DNA of 64,000 nucleotides from Linepithema humile. Lineage: Eukaryota > Arthropoda > Insecta > Hymenoptera > Formicidae. The stretch covers positions 13,924,656 to 13,988,655 of the forward strand of contig NC_090130.1 of NCBI RefSeq assembly GCF_040581485.1. Reading direction: 5' to 3'. Position numbers and translations under genes: made by a program. The first letter of the stretch is position 1. Every line of letters begins with the position of its first letter. This document shows positions 10,962 through 21,105 of the stretch, in pieces. The notes beneath the pieces were generated by a model. It did not search any database. It was given only the letters and a program-made list of their open reading frames with translations, and was not told the DNA's origin.

Positions 10962-11015
10962 ACAAAAAAGATTCTATTAATAATCTGTAAAATTAATTTT
11001 AAATGTGATACTCAC

Positions 11016-11162
11016 TGGAAAAGATCGTCCACCGAAAGCGCATCCTGCACCACCATCATAAGTTGCGCAGTGCACGACGCCTCCTGTTGTAATTGTTGGA
11101 ATAACGTCGTCAGGGTATTTATCCGGTGTAAAACCATCGCTAAGTTGTTGCGGACATCCCCT
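11016..11162 (-). other. Putative internal exon, coiled-coil-like, unassigned
   Basis: On the minus strand a 147-bp open segment is bounded by TTTTCAG and CCA|GTGAGT. In one frame it reads RNNLAMVLHRINTLTTLFQQ and continues with a heptad-like pattern. A second frame is also open (CPQQLSDGFTPDKYPDD), so the reading frame is not settled. An upstream segment ending at 11330 with a GTAAGC donor can be joined in frame. I do not know the product. It lies between the pogo element and the Polinton genes. Confidence 0.3.
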
Positions 11163-11329
11163 CTGAAAATAAAATATTTTATTTTAATATCTATAATAAA
11201 CGTTGTTTTGAAATGTCAGAAAATAATGACTTGGAGGACAATCAGTCTATGTTTATCTTACAGAAAATATGTGGAAAGAAAAGAGTCAAAATTTGAAATT
11301 AAATATAAAATATGTACTGTTGCGCTTAC

Positions 11330-11700
11330 TTCGGTGGCGGTAGGCGCTGCGTAAAGATTCGGGATTCGCCGTGCTGGTCAAGGGGGCTTTGGCTCGGAAA
11401 GTTTAGAATAATTATGCACTTCTGAATAGATAGAATAACTTTTATTCGATATCTTGTTATTACACTTGTCACCTCACTCACTCGGCGACCGTACTACTGC
11501 GATTACGCGTGTACGCGACGTGTCGTGCTTCGTCCGGAACCTTGCTGATAAAAACCCGCGGCGCCTTGTGTGCCGCCTTTATTTATACGGATCAGTATTC
11601 GAAACACAATGAGACTTGAACAATACCGGTCCATTGTATTACCAAAATGCTGATCTGTTTAACCTACTTTAGATGCAAGTGACACTCGGGCTTCTAAGAA
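11330..11700 (-). promoter_or_regulatory. Promoter/leader-like segment upstream of the putative exons
   Basis: On the minus strand a TATA-like GTATAAATAAAGG lies near 11580. About 250 nt of leader without an ATG follows, with AATAAAAG near 11440, then the open segment with a splice donor at 11330. It could be the LTR and leader of a retroelement or a first non-coding exon. This is weak evidence from layout only. Confidence 0.25.
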
Positions 11701-11861
11701 CGAGTGCTCGCGTCAGCGCCTAATTGTTTAATAATTAAATAATTTTTGTCACATGGTTCTCGAGAAGTGGCCTCGATTAATGGCCTTCTAAATGTTTATT
11801 ATTGTTATTGCCTAATTAACCTATAATTATTACGTTGTGGTCTTTCGACACACAACAGTAC

Positions 11862-12195
11862 TTACAAGGAGTATCGCATGGCTCCATGGCCCTCTCCCTC
11901 CACGTTGTAATGTATCTGGAATGATCCAGGCACATTACACTGCATCTCCTGCAGCGCCGATGTAAAGGCATGCATCGCTGTATCAAGCTGGATAGCCCTT
12001 TGATGGAGAATAAACAATAAATCATAGATTTCGTGCACCTCAACTTCGTATAACTATGCCATTGTAAAACTTCTTGAAACTGTTACACATCAACAGCACT
12101 GTATAGTCACGAGAAGACTTGTGACCATCCCAGCCTTCGACGCATTTTTTTATAATACAATACATCCCATAGATGTGTTGCAAATCTATGTGGCT
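11862..12195 (-). pseudogene. Unassigned coding-like fragment
   Basis: Two minus-strand frames follow each other: first IYGMYCIIKKCVEGWDG (about 12190-12045), then EVHEIYDLLFILHQRAIQL ending at a stop at 11862-11864. The second is amphipathic, like the exon at 11.0 kb. The composition looks protein-coding. No family recognised; its place beside the Polinton minus-strand genes makes a decayed Polinton structural gene possible. Confidence 0.3.
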
Positions 12196-12299
12196 ACCTT
12201 ACGGGGGTTATCTATTCAAAACTCATAATTTTTAATCTCGAAATATGATTCTTCTATAGAGGAGATATTCCATCATATCTAATGTGATAAAACTAATCT

Positions 12300-12790
12300 A
12301 ATGTGTAAATTGTTTAAAGTTGTTCGATAGACGTGCCAAAGATGTATGATAGATGTTTGACAGATGTTTCATAGATCATAAACATTTGAGTAATAAAAAT
12401 TTTTACTCATCCTATTGCGGATAAGCGGTAAATCATATGTCACGAGGAGAATCATGCAACGGCTAAAGATGAAATAGAAGTCATACGATATACATCATAA
12501 TGATTCGATAAGTGTTTAAAGACGTTCAATAGTCGTTCAAAAGTTGTTTGATATATGTACAACAATGGTTCAATAGACGATCGATAGATGTTCGAAAGAC
12601 GTGGAAAGTTGTTCGATAGATGTTCGAAAGACGTGGAAAGTTGTTCGATAGATGTTCAAAAATTGTTCGAAAGATGTTTAAAGTTGTTCGATAATGGTTC
12701 GATAGGTGTTCAAAGACGTACGATGGATGTTCAATAATTGTTCGAAAGATGTTTAAAGTCGTTCGATAATGGTTCGATAGACGATCGATA
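12300..12790. repeat. Degenerate short tandem repeat (GTTCGATAGATG-like)
   Basis: Units of about 20-45 bp built from GTTCGATAGATGTTCGAAAG and variants recur many times. They overlap the end of the pX-like gene and give it an artificial repetitive tail on the minus strand. Confidence 0.65.
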
Positions 12791-12799
12791 GACCATAGA

Positions 12800-13089
12800 T
12801 GCATCTTTATCGTTTTTTCGACATTTTTTTTCCTCTGCGATACTCCTGTGCCTTGTTTGTACGGATCGAGATAAAGTCCGCATTCTTCCATAGCACGATT
12901 GTGACGTTTCATCTCTTCGAGTTGTCACTGCACAACCTTGGCGTCATTCATCGCCTTGGCGACACCCGCCGCTCCACCGGGCAGCGAGCCGATAACACCG
13001 AGAAGCGGTAACAGCGGTAGGATATCACCGCGTTTCACTACCGGGAACCGTCTCTTTTTCACCTTTTTCTTTATTTTTCCCTTCGCCAT
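12800..13089 (-). pseudogene. Polinton small basic/hydrophobic protein (adenovirus pX-like)
   Basis: ATG at 13089 on the minus strand. The product starts with a Lys/Arg-rich stretch (MAKGKIKKKVKKRR), then a Gly/Leu-rich hydrophobic segment (LLPLLGVIGSLPGGAAG) and a polar tail with KRHNRAMEECGLYL. This is the layout of the small pX-like virion protein of insect Polintons. An in-frame TGA near 12927 interrupts it and the end runs into tandem repeats. It lies directly downstream of the PLA2-like gene in the same direction. Confidence 0.6.
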
Positions 13090-13439
13090 TTTCCATGCCC
13101 AATTTCGTCTTTGTTTTCATTATCGCCCAAACAGCGGTAGCAGCGGCCCTCTCTCCGAGAGTCGAGTTCTCAGCGGTGATACGTTTCCGCACTCTATCGG
13201 CAAGAACGTGATTGGTGACGTGTCGGTCTTTTAGTTTGCCGCTACACGAGTACGCAATGTCGTACGAGGACACGGCACACCGCGTCCTGCGGATTGATTC
13301 CTCGATCCCCTCGCACAAGTCGTTTCCGCAGACGAGTTCCCAGACCGCAAAATTGATAGTCGGGTATGTACACTTCGAACGAAAACGCGCTTATCGTGCG
13401 ATTCAAAAATCCTCCACCCGCGAATTGCATAAAGCGCAA
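13025..13439 (-). pseudogene. Polinton phospholipase A2-like protein (parvovirus-type), frameshifted
   Basis: ATG at 13439. The first frame contains IPDYQFCGLGTRLRKR, the calcium-loop region (usual form YCGPGT; here FCGLGT), and INPQDAVCR. After a frameshift near 13270 the second frame has YDIAYS, where the usual catalytic pair is HD. It continues with KLKDRHVTNHVLA and ends overlapping the pX-like start. Loss of the His and the frameshift argue for an inactive gene. Order (upstream small protein, PLA2-like, pX-like) is kept on one strand. Confidence 0.6.
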
Positions 13440-13442
13440 TCT

Positions 13443-13670
13443 TTAACATATGGCGGGCCCGTCGATGTGGTCGCGCTGCCACGGTTGATTGTAATGCTTG
13501 AGATACGAACGATAACCTCGCACCTCCGGATCCGCTTTTAAATGTTCCGGAAGTTTCTCCCACAGACGTTCAACGCACTGACAAAAGTTTTGTAGAAGAA
13601 TCACTTTCGGTATAAATCGCAGCTCCTCGGTTGATAAACGTAAAATATCGTCTGTCAGTACGAAAAACAT
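13443..13670 (-). pseudogene. Polinton-associated small protein of unknown function
   Basis: Minus-strand frame with FCQCVERLWEKLPEHLKADP and HYNQPWQRDHIDGPA, a segment I recall directly upstream of the PLA2-like gene in insect Polintons. It ends at 13443, four bases before the PLA2-like ATG. Its 5' end lies back to back with the ATPase gene on the plus strand, leaving a very short divergent promoter region. Role unknown. Confidence 0.45.
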
Positions 13671-13685
13671 TTTTCTAACTGAAGG

Positions 13686-14895
13686 ATGTTCGAGCCGCAC
13701 ACACCTATAAATAGCATGCAAGCATCGAACGTTAAAGTAAAAATGAAGTTTGTCCGACAACTAAACACGATTTGTGTAAAAAACATGGACGATAAGACGC
13801 GGGTGGGAGAAGCTTGCGCATCCAAACACGGTCGAATGCTGCCAAGCATGATACGCGGTATCACTTGCGGCCCCTCGAATTGCGGTAAAACAAACGTAAT
13901 GTTGAGTCTGTTGAAAAGTGTGTGTTTCGAAAACATGTACATGTATGTACTCGAAATCGTTATATCAGTCGAAATATCGATATCTCGAAAGATTGCTCGG
14001 ACCGATCGAAGACATCAGTTACTTTACATTTTTGAATAATTGCTCCGTGATACCTCCGAGCGAGATGCTACCAAATTCTATATTTATTTTTGACAATATA
14101 ACCTGCGACAAACAGGATGCGATTTGAGAGTGTTGAAAATATTCAAAGATTTCGAATAAAGAGGTATGGTTCACTGAATATAAAACGCGATAGTGCTTAA
14201 GAAAAGAGAATTTATTCTGCTCCAGAGAAAGTTTGCAGCTATAATATTTGGACAGAAAAATGAATTAAAATAACTTAATTACATCCAACAGTACAAGGCG
14301 GTGGAACCTTCATGCAAAAACGCTTTGTTTAACTTATCTGATATTTTACGGCTCGCTGGCAGCTGCAATGCCTAGAAACGCTCGCTTTTTATCGCTTGTA
14401 TTCCTATCGGAATCGCTGTGTGCACACCTCGACGGTTGGTACGGAAAAGAGGCAGACTGTGCGGCTACACGTCCCGAGATTCGCTCCGATTCTCGCGAGA
14501 AGCCCCTAATTTCAGTGCCGGCTAACCAGGCGGAAATTACTCATTCTTTATGTATATTTTAACGATTTATGTATATTTTTAACAGAGAGTACTTTGCGAT
14601 GGGTCGACATTCCAGAATCGATTGTTTCTATCTGTGTCAGACGTACGCGAAAATACCTAAACATCTTATACGCGACAACGCGAACCTGTTAATTTTATTC
14701 AAGCAGGATGGTACCAATTTTAAACATGTCTACAACGATTACGTAAATACGGACATAACGTACGAAGATTTTTGTACATTGTGTCGTGCATGTTGACAGC
14801 ACAAATACGGTTTTATTGTAATAGACAAGGATAGTGCGATTGACGATAGACGTTACAGACATGGTTTTAACGAGTTTGCGATACCACGAAATGGT
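13686..14895 (+). pseudogene. Polinton genome-packaging ATPase (FtsK/HerA type), broken
   Basis: The Walker A motif GPSNCGKT is at about residue 63. A frameshift near 13945 moves to a frame with YRYLERLLGPIEDI and the Walker B-like SIFIFDNITCDKQ ending at 14127. The C-terminal part resumes at about 14585 with YFAMGRHSRIDCFYLCQTYA and KHLIRDNANLLILFKQD. A TGA at 14794-14796 stands where relatives have Trp (...C-stop-QHKYGF). It would drive packaging of Polinton DNA into capsids. About 460 bp separate the two halves. Confidence 0.72.
14128..14584. other. Segment interrupting the ATPase gene
   Basis: It ends in TTTTTAACAG directly before the resumed ATPase frame, which would be a good splice acceptor. 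No clear donor is seen at the left side and no TIR or target duplication was found. Intron and insertion are both possible. It contains a 64-codon frame of no recognisable type. Confidence 0.4.
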
Positions 14896-14918
14896 TAGTT
14901 GTTCTCGAACCGTCGACG

Positions 14919-15994
14919 ATGATGCTTGACACGAAAGATATCGAAGAGCGTGAGAAGTTGGCGAAGGAGATTGCTCGTACGAGCGAATCGATTCGCAAGA
15001 AACATCGGACGTTGAAGACTGGAAGGATAGAGGAAATAGATTTGGAGAAGCATTTCAAGCCAGTCGTCGAACCGTTGAAACGAATCGTCGAGAACATCAA
15101 AGGTGACGATGATTCAGTTGTCATTGACGATCTCGAGATTAAAAACAAACCGGACATCAAACGAAAGCGGTCGAGCTCCGAGAAGAAAGTCAAGCGTACT
15201 TCGTTGACGACACCGATACAGACCCCGTTGACGTCACCGATACAGGTCTCGACTCCGCTCCAGCCGCAAAAATTGACGTTTAAAGCGGCAACAAATTTGC
15301 CGACCGAAAACGTGTTCGAAACCACGGACCCGTATTTCGTAACATTCGTGAGACAGACGATGCAAACGTCCGATGGTCGGGAAGCGCTACACAACCATTT
15401 AGTCCCGCTCGGGCGAGTGTACATCGGAGCCCTCTTGAGCGGTGATAACAATATTGATAATGTTTACAAAGTGTACTACAACGACAGGGGAACGTTGCTA
15501 GGAGACAAGCGTTTTGACATCGATAAAAATGATAACATAATTGTGAACAACCTTAAATACACTGGTACGCCGGTCTGTATGAATTAATATTCAAAAGACA
15601 TTTCGATGATGGGGTGTACGGAGGATAATAAACAGAAATACAAGAGCATATTCTTGACGACAAACGCTCACAGACGCGATCATAATGTGCCTTAAAAATT
15701 TACCTGTTTGGAAAATAAAGAGCACAAATATAAAAATATTATTGCCTCTAATGAATCTCAACAAGAGAGGTGGAGGTGTAATGACTCGCGTTACCCAAGT
15801 GTAGCACGAGACGAAACGTGACACCGCAGACCAGGACCGTGACCAACAACGCGGTCGATTACGTGCACTGGGACGATCCGAACGATTATTGGATGCCTCC
15901 CATCAGGCGGGAAACAACGCGCACGACGAGTTTTTGTGGATAATCGAGGAACTGCGAGAAGCGGGTCTGATTATGAATTGATCACTGCTTTTTA
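14919..15994 (+). pseudogene. Polinton DUF8207-like protein, several frameshifts
   Basis: ATG at 14919. The intact part (222 codons, to 15587) has a coiled N-terminus, a Lys/Ser/Thr-rich linker and a globular part with HNHLVPLGRVYIGALLSGD and YTGTP. Relatives go on through KYKSIFLTTNAHRR, DYVHWDDPN and LLDASHQAGNNAHDEFLW, and these pieces are found in shifting frames down to the TGA at 15992. It is widespread in insect Polintons; its role is not known to me. It follows the ATPase in the same direction. Confidence 0.6.
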
Positions 15995-16029
15995 ATTATT
16001 GTCAGTACCGCTTGCGCAACACTACAGGA

Positions 16030-16278
16030 ATGTCCATCAATAAGTTTGGAATACAGCTTGTAAAAAGCGATGCGAAGAGAGAAGAAGCGCGGTGGAGCGG
16101 TGGAGTCTCTAGAAATTACGTGCGAGAAAATAGTCTCTGCGTGGATGGTCAAGTTTTCAACGCCAAGTTGCGTATAATCAGACGTCCCGTCAGCCCCGAA
16201 GCCGACAGCGATGCCGTCAACAAGTTACACTTGGATCGTCGCTTCAAGACTATTATTGAAGACATGGAAATCGCATAA
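16030..16278 (+). CDS. Polinton small protein, unknown function
   Basis: Starting at MSINKFGIQL (16030), with a possible earlier ATG at 16012, it is 82 codons with charged, Arg-rich segments and ends NKLHLDRRFKTIIEDMEIA. This small gene regularly precedes the integrase in the insect Polintons I remember. No frame damage is visible, though it may be a truncated N-terminus continued by the next frame. Confidence 0.45.
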   Translation: MSINKFGIQLVKSDAKREEARWSGGVSRNYVRENSLCVDGQVFNAKLRIIRRPVSPEADSDAVNKLHLDRRFKTIIEDMEIA

Positions 16279-16550
16279 ATGGAAATCGTTTACTTTGCGA
16301 AAATTGCAAACAGGAAGTGCGTTCGGCAATTCAAAATTTGGAGAATTGGAAAAAAGATATCAACGTTTACTTTGAAACTCAATTTGCAACGTTGCAAAAG
16401 AAAATTAATGATGTGAGGGTTCTCCTCAACGAGGATATATCGCAAATAAACAGAAAAATTGCTAAGGATAATGAGCAATTGATGAATCAAATAAAGCAAA
16501 TGGTCGAGCAACAGATTATAGATGTTCATACCACTTTTTTTGCACAGTAA
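16275..16550 (+). CDS. Small coiled-coil protein
   Basis: An open frame enters with LLCENCKQEV (Cys-x2-Cys), followed by a long heptad-like stretch including NWKKDINVYFETQFATLQ and ISQINRKIAKDNEQLM. A methionine lies at 16317. It is probably the C-terminal half of the preceding small protein, joined by a frameshift, because it lies directly behind it in the same direction. No enzymatic motif. Confidence 0.35.
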   Translation: MNGNRLLCENCKQEVRSAIQNLENWKKDINVYFETQFATLQKKINDVRVLLNEDISQINRKIAKDNEQLMNQIKQMVEQQIIDVHTTFFAQ

Positions 16551-16595
16551 TATTACGTAACTTTGTGAAATAAACGGAAAGAATGAAAAACGAGC

Positions 16596-17519
16596 TTGGA
16601 GAAAAGATTGCTTGTGAATAAACTTTACACACAAGCGAGAAGAAACTTTAAACGCAGACCTGTTGTTGTAAAAGAATACGACTTGTGGCAAGCCAACATA
16701 GTCGAGATGAGACCGTACTTGCGATCCAACAACGGCTACAACCACGTTCTAACCGTTATCGATGTGCTGAGCAAGTACGCATGGGCCATTCCGTTAAAAA
16801 CCAAAGGCGGAATCGAAGCAAGCCAAGCGTTTTCCACGATATTTCGAGATAACGAGAGAACTCCGAAAAATTTGCAAACCGATCAAGGAAAAGAATTTTA
16901 CAACGAAGATTTTCGGAAACTTGTCGAAAAACACGACATCAATCATTACTCAACGTATTCGATTATAAAGGCCGCGGTGGTGGAGCGATTCAACCGCACG
17001 CTAAAGAACGAGATGTGGAAATTTTTTACGCTTAATGGATCGTACAGATGAATCGACGATTTACAGCGATTAGTCTCATAATACAACAATCGTAACCATC
17101 GAACAATCGATATGCGGCCGATCAATGTCACTTCCGAGATCGCGAAGAGACTCTTGGCCACGATGTACAGCAGAGTAAAAATTGCCGCGCTAGCGAAATT
17201 CAAGGTGGACAATCCGGTGCGTGTCAGCAAATTCAAGACTATATTCGAGAAAGGCTACACGCCAAATTGATCTACAGAGGTATTTAAGATTGTCGCGGTG
17301 CAACGAACCAATCCCGTGACATATCTGATTAAGGATTTTCGCGGAAATCCAATCTCCGGGGGCTTTTACGAACACGAATTGCTCAAGACCACTCAACCCG
17401 ATGTTTATCTCGTGGAGAAAGTGTTGCGTCAAAAGGATAATAAAGTGTTTGTAAAGTGGTTGGGATTCGATAATTCGCATAATTCGTGGATAAATAAAGA
17501 CAATGTATTGTTAAAAAAA
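16596..17519 (+). pseudogene. Polinton retroviral-like integrase with chromodomain
   Basis: N-terminal zinc part is missing or decayed. The core has D in VIDVLSKYAW, D in LQTDQGKEF and E in VVERFNRTLKNE, so the DDE triad is present. TGA at 17049 and 17268 stand where relatives have Trp (YR-stop-IDDLQ, TPN-stop-STEVF). The SH3-like part (VTYLIKDFRGNPISGGFYEH) and a C-terminal chromodomain (VLRQKDNKVFVKWLGF...NSWI) follow. It would insert Polinton DNA; the chromodomain may guide it to chromatin. Inactivated by the two stops. Confidence 0.78.
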
Positions 17520-17697
17520 ATTTATTACACGATAAACAATTATATATATACAATGGTGTTCTTTATTAAATATATAACATAAATACTAACACTAGTGTAT
17601 AAACAATATATATGTACAATATAAATAATATATAAACTACACATAAACAATATAATAAATAATACTATGATAAATGAACAATACATAAATACTAACA

Positions 17698-19560
17698 CTA
17701 CATTTGTATCTTGTGCCCCCACGGCATAGTGTCAGTGGAATCGGATACGACGTACCGCTTATCATCGTACGGACTGAGCGCGAGCTTCGACTCCGACACG
17801 GTTTACACTTCGTGCATCTTTGAGCGGATATACGATTGACGCCGCGTTAGCTTGATTTCGTCGTTGAGACACCGAGTGTAATCGTCGAACATTATCGTTC
17901 TAGCGACTACAATTTTTTTTACACTTTTCACCTTTTTGGTGTCTGTTTGGTCGGTGACTCTTAACACGTACATTTTCGCCCTCAGTCCGACAAATTCCGT
18001 CATGATCGCGCCGTTGTTCTCATCCTTCACCAGACCCGGTACCTTTTTGTTCGCGCGCGGTATACCGTAAACGTTGTTCTCGGGGTAATCGCTCGTGTCA
18101 AATTTTGAAATGTTGCGTTTCACGTCGTGATATATGTTCCCGCATTATATAAAGTATATCCGACTGTCCGTGTCCGTGTACATAATTTTGCAGTTGTTAC
18201 GATACAGAGGTGCCATGTACTCGTGAATGTACGTGAATGTACGTAGTTAAATTCGTACAAGCAGGTCTTGGATATGTCGAGGATACACATACCCACGTAG
18301 ATCGGCTTGTCGAATTTCACTTCAAATTTCCGCAATTCTACGGCGATTAAATTCTCCAAGAACACGCTTCGACTGAAAGTTTGGACTGGCGATCATAGCC
18401 TCCGCTCCGTACCGACCCTCCCATCGCGTAATGAGCCGTACATCCGTATGATTTCGCACATTCTCCATAGTTTTGCCGAAAACCGCGTTGTTCATTAATT
18501 TGTACAAATTCTTCTCAAAATCGTTGATCGCGCATGTTCGAAATTTTATATTTAGTTCGATGTATCCTCGAAGCCATGGAGATTGCGCGAATTGCAGTAC
18601 GCGGTAAATCTTTGTAATCTGCAAGCCGGGTTGAATACATTGCTGCAGGTAGTGGATGACGTATCGCTGCTTATCGCACAGCGTGGCGAGTAATTTGATC
18701 TCCCGCTTGCCGGGCGGCTTATCGCGCGTCGTAAAGATTCACCGGATACGTAAGACCGACTTCCAGCATATAACCGGTAGCCGAATCGGATGTTATGGAC
18801 ATTACGTCGAAATTCGCGACATCATCGACCCATGGAAATTTAGCGTAGGGCAAGATTGACACATTGCTTAGCCGTACAAGTTATTGACATTGAAGTACAT
18901 AAGGTACGATGATGGTTTTGATAGATTGTAAAAGGGCATATATTTGTTGTTGGCGCGAGCGTATCTGTTGGAGCATTGGCTAAGACCACCGCGTATACCG
19001 CGCTCAACAAACAGAACCATGTCGATGTCTGTGAGCAACTCGAACTTTACGCGCTTTAACATAGCGTTTCATGTATATCCCGGTAAAGTGTAATACTGCG
19101 CGGGATCTAAACCGTAACTCTTTATAAATATGTTTTGGAAATTTTGAAAAATATCCGCCAACAAAAGAACATCCGTTTTTAGATACAAATCGCTGTACTG
19201 TCCAAGAGTATCGATCGAAAAAGTTTGCCAGACGTTTGTCGCGTGCACGTAATCGCTCTCGGATACTGTGTCACCGGTCAGCGAGCTGTAAAACGATTTG
19301 CGCGGTGGCAGGCGTGTCTCCCGAAGGATGTCGACGTTGTCGATGTACTCGTAGAGAAACACATCTTTCCGCGTAAGCAGATTAAAATTTTCTACGGATA
19401 AATTTGGAACGCGAAATTTTTAATTTGTCCGTTGTCAGATATGATGTCAATTTTTCCAGACTGGTGCCGAGAAATTTAAACGAATCTATAAACCGCAATT
19501 TGACGCAAATTTTGGAATTTTGATCTTCTGTATCTCTAACGTTTTTGGTGAATGAAATAT
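17698..19560 (-). pseudogene. Polinton protein-primed DNA polymerase B, C-terminal part
   Basis: The minus strand resumes at YISFTKNVRDTEDQ (about 19560) and ends with PWGHKIQM and TAG at 17698-17700. Visible in several frames: LEKLTSYLTTDKLKI, LPPRKSFYSSLTGD, YSDLYLKTDVLLLADIF, FVERGIRGGLSQCSN, the YxxNNLYG motif (motif A region), ELNIKFR...KLMNNAVFGK, and the catalytic YTDTDS at about 18165-18185. At least five frameshifts or stops separate them. This is the polymerase region of a gene whose N-terminal half is at 23.6-24.6 kb. Confidence 0.75.
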
Positions 19561-20574
19561 ATATTAAAAAAAAGTTTTCCTCATAAAAAAACCTTTCCAA
19601 AAAATTGTTTTTTTAAAAAAAGTTTTCCTCATAAAAAACCTTTTCAAAGAACTGTACTTTCAAAAATATATTATATTAAAAAAAAGTTTTTTTCACAAAA
19701 AACCTTTCCAAAAAAATTGTACTTTTAAAAAAAGTTGTATATATTAAATAAAAATTTGCTACATATTCTGTCTATAAAAGAGGTGATATCAGAAAATGAC
19801 GCCAAGTTTAAATAAAGAACCTTTCAAAAAAAGTTGCATGTATATCTAATTATTTATTTAAAAATGATATTTATGTTTATATCTAGTTAATTCTTCTTAA
19901 GTATACTTTTTAAAATAATTGCATCTGTATCTAGTTATTTTTTTTATATCTGTATCTAGTTAAATAAAAAAATTTTTCAAATTTAATTAAAATAAAAAAA
20001 TATTACAAAATTTCGCAAAAAACTTGGCGCTGCTATAAAATAGCCTTAAAATATTATTATACATCTTAAAATATTATAGAGCAATGAAGGCTATTTTATA
20101 GCAGCGCCAAGTTTTTTGCGAAATTTTGTAATATTTTTTTATTTTAATTAAATTTGAAAAATTTTTTTATTTAACTAGATACAGATATAAAAAAAATAAC
20201 TAGATACAGATGCAATTATTTTAAAAAGTATACTTAAGAAGAATTAACTAGATATAAACATAAATATCATTTTTAAATAAATAATTAGATATACATGCAA
20301 CTTTTTTTGAAAGGTTCTTTATTTAAACTTGGCGTCATTTTCTGATATCACCTCTTTTATAGACAGAATATGTAGCAAATTTTTATTTAATATATACAAC
20401 TTTTTTTAAAAGTACAATTTTTTTGGAAAGGTTTTTTGTGAAAAAAACTTTTTTTTAATATAATATATTTTTGAAAGTACAGTTCTTTGAAAAGGTTTTT
20501 TATGAGGAAAACTTTTTTTAAAAAAACAATTTTTTGGAAAGGTTTTTTTATGAGGAAAACTTTTTTTTAATATA
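19560..20574. repeat. 1-kb near-perfect palindrome (fold-back element)
   Basis: Arms of about 485 bp run inward from TATATTAAAA and meet at a spacer of about 46 bp near 20067. The arms look identical by eye, including internal tandem copies of AAAAGTTTTCCTCATAAAAAA-type units. The left end lies exactly at the break in the polymerase gene. No open frame of note. Such identity means a young insertion or continuing arm-to-arm conversion. Confidence 0.85.
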
Positions 20575-20576
20575 AC

Positions 20577-21105
20577 AAGGCGTGTACTTGGCGCCCTTTT
20601 TTTACCTTTTTTTAAAAAAAAGGTTTTTTTGTGAGATATTTCTTTTTTTTAGTAAAAATAATTTTAATAAATATGATTCTTTTTTTTTTAGTAAAAATAA
20701 TGGTAATAATATCCCACCATCACTCCCGTCATATTTTCAATACGACGATCCTCTTTTTGATTATAGAAATCTTAATTTATACAAACCTAATAATTTTTTT
20801 TTATATTTTACAACATGTTTTATAAGAAAATTATTAGTGATCATAAAAAGGGTATAAAAAACCATCTGTATTTCTAAGTTATTGCGTTTTTTTCATATAT
20901 AAAAACAGATTACTTTTGATCAAATTTCTGTAAGAATGACAAAAACATCTTTAGCACCTCTAGGCTATTGTCTTTTTTTAATTAGCGTATCGTCAGCTTC
21001 AATCCAAGTGTTAGACATTTCTTCTCTATAAACATTACATACCTGCCGATTCCACCAATGTGCACAAAGTACACTTTCTGTCCACTAACTACAGAATACT
21101 AACAA
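20577..21105. other. AT-rich segment between palindromes with coding-like fragments
   Basis: The plus strand has SLPSYFQYDDPLFDYRN near 20720-20780. The minus strand has CNVYREEMSNTWIEADD near 21035-20980. Both look like old coding sequence of unknown identity, possibly the interior of the element that owns the 190-bp terminal repeat. Confidence 0.25.

Noticed and set aside
13212..13541. 109-codon plus frame
   Set aside because: Antisense of the PLA2-like gene.
18307..18859. Plus frames opposite the polymerase
   Set aside because: Antisense of polymerase B pieces that match its motifs on the minus strand.
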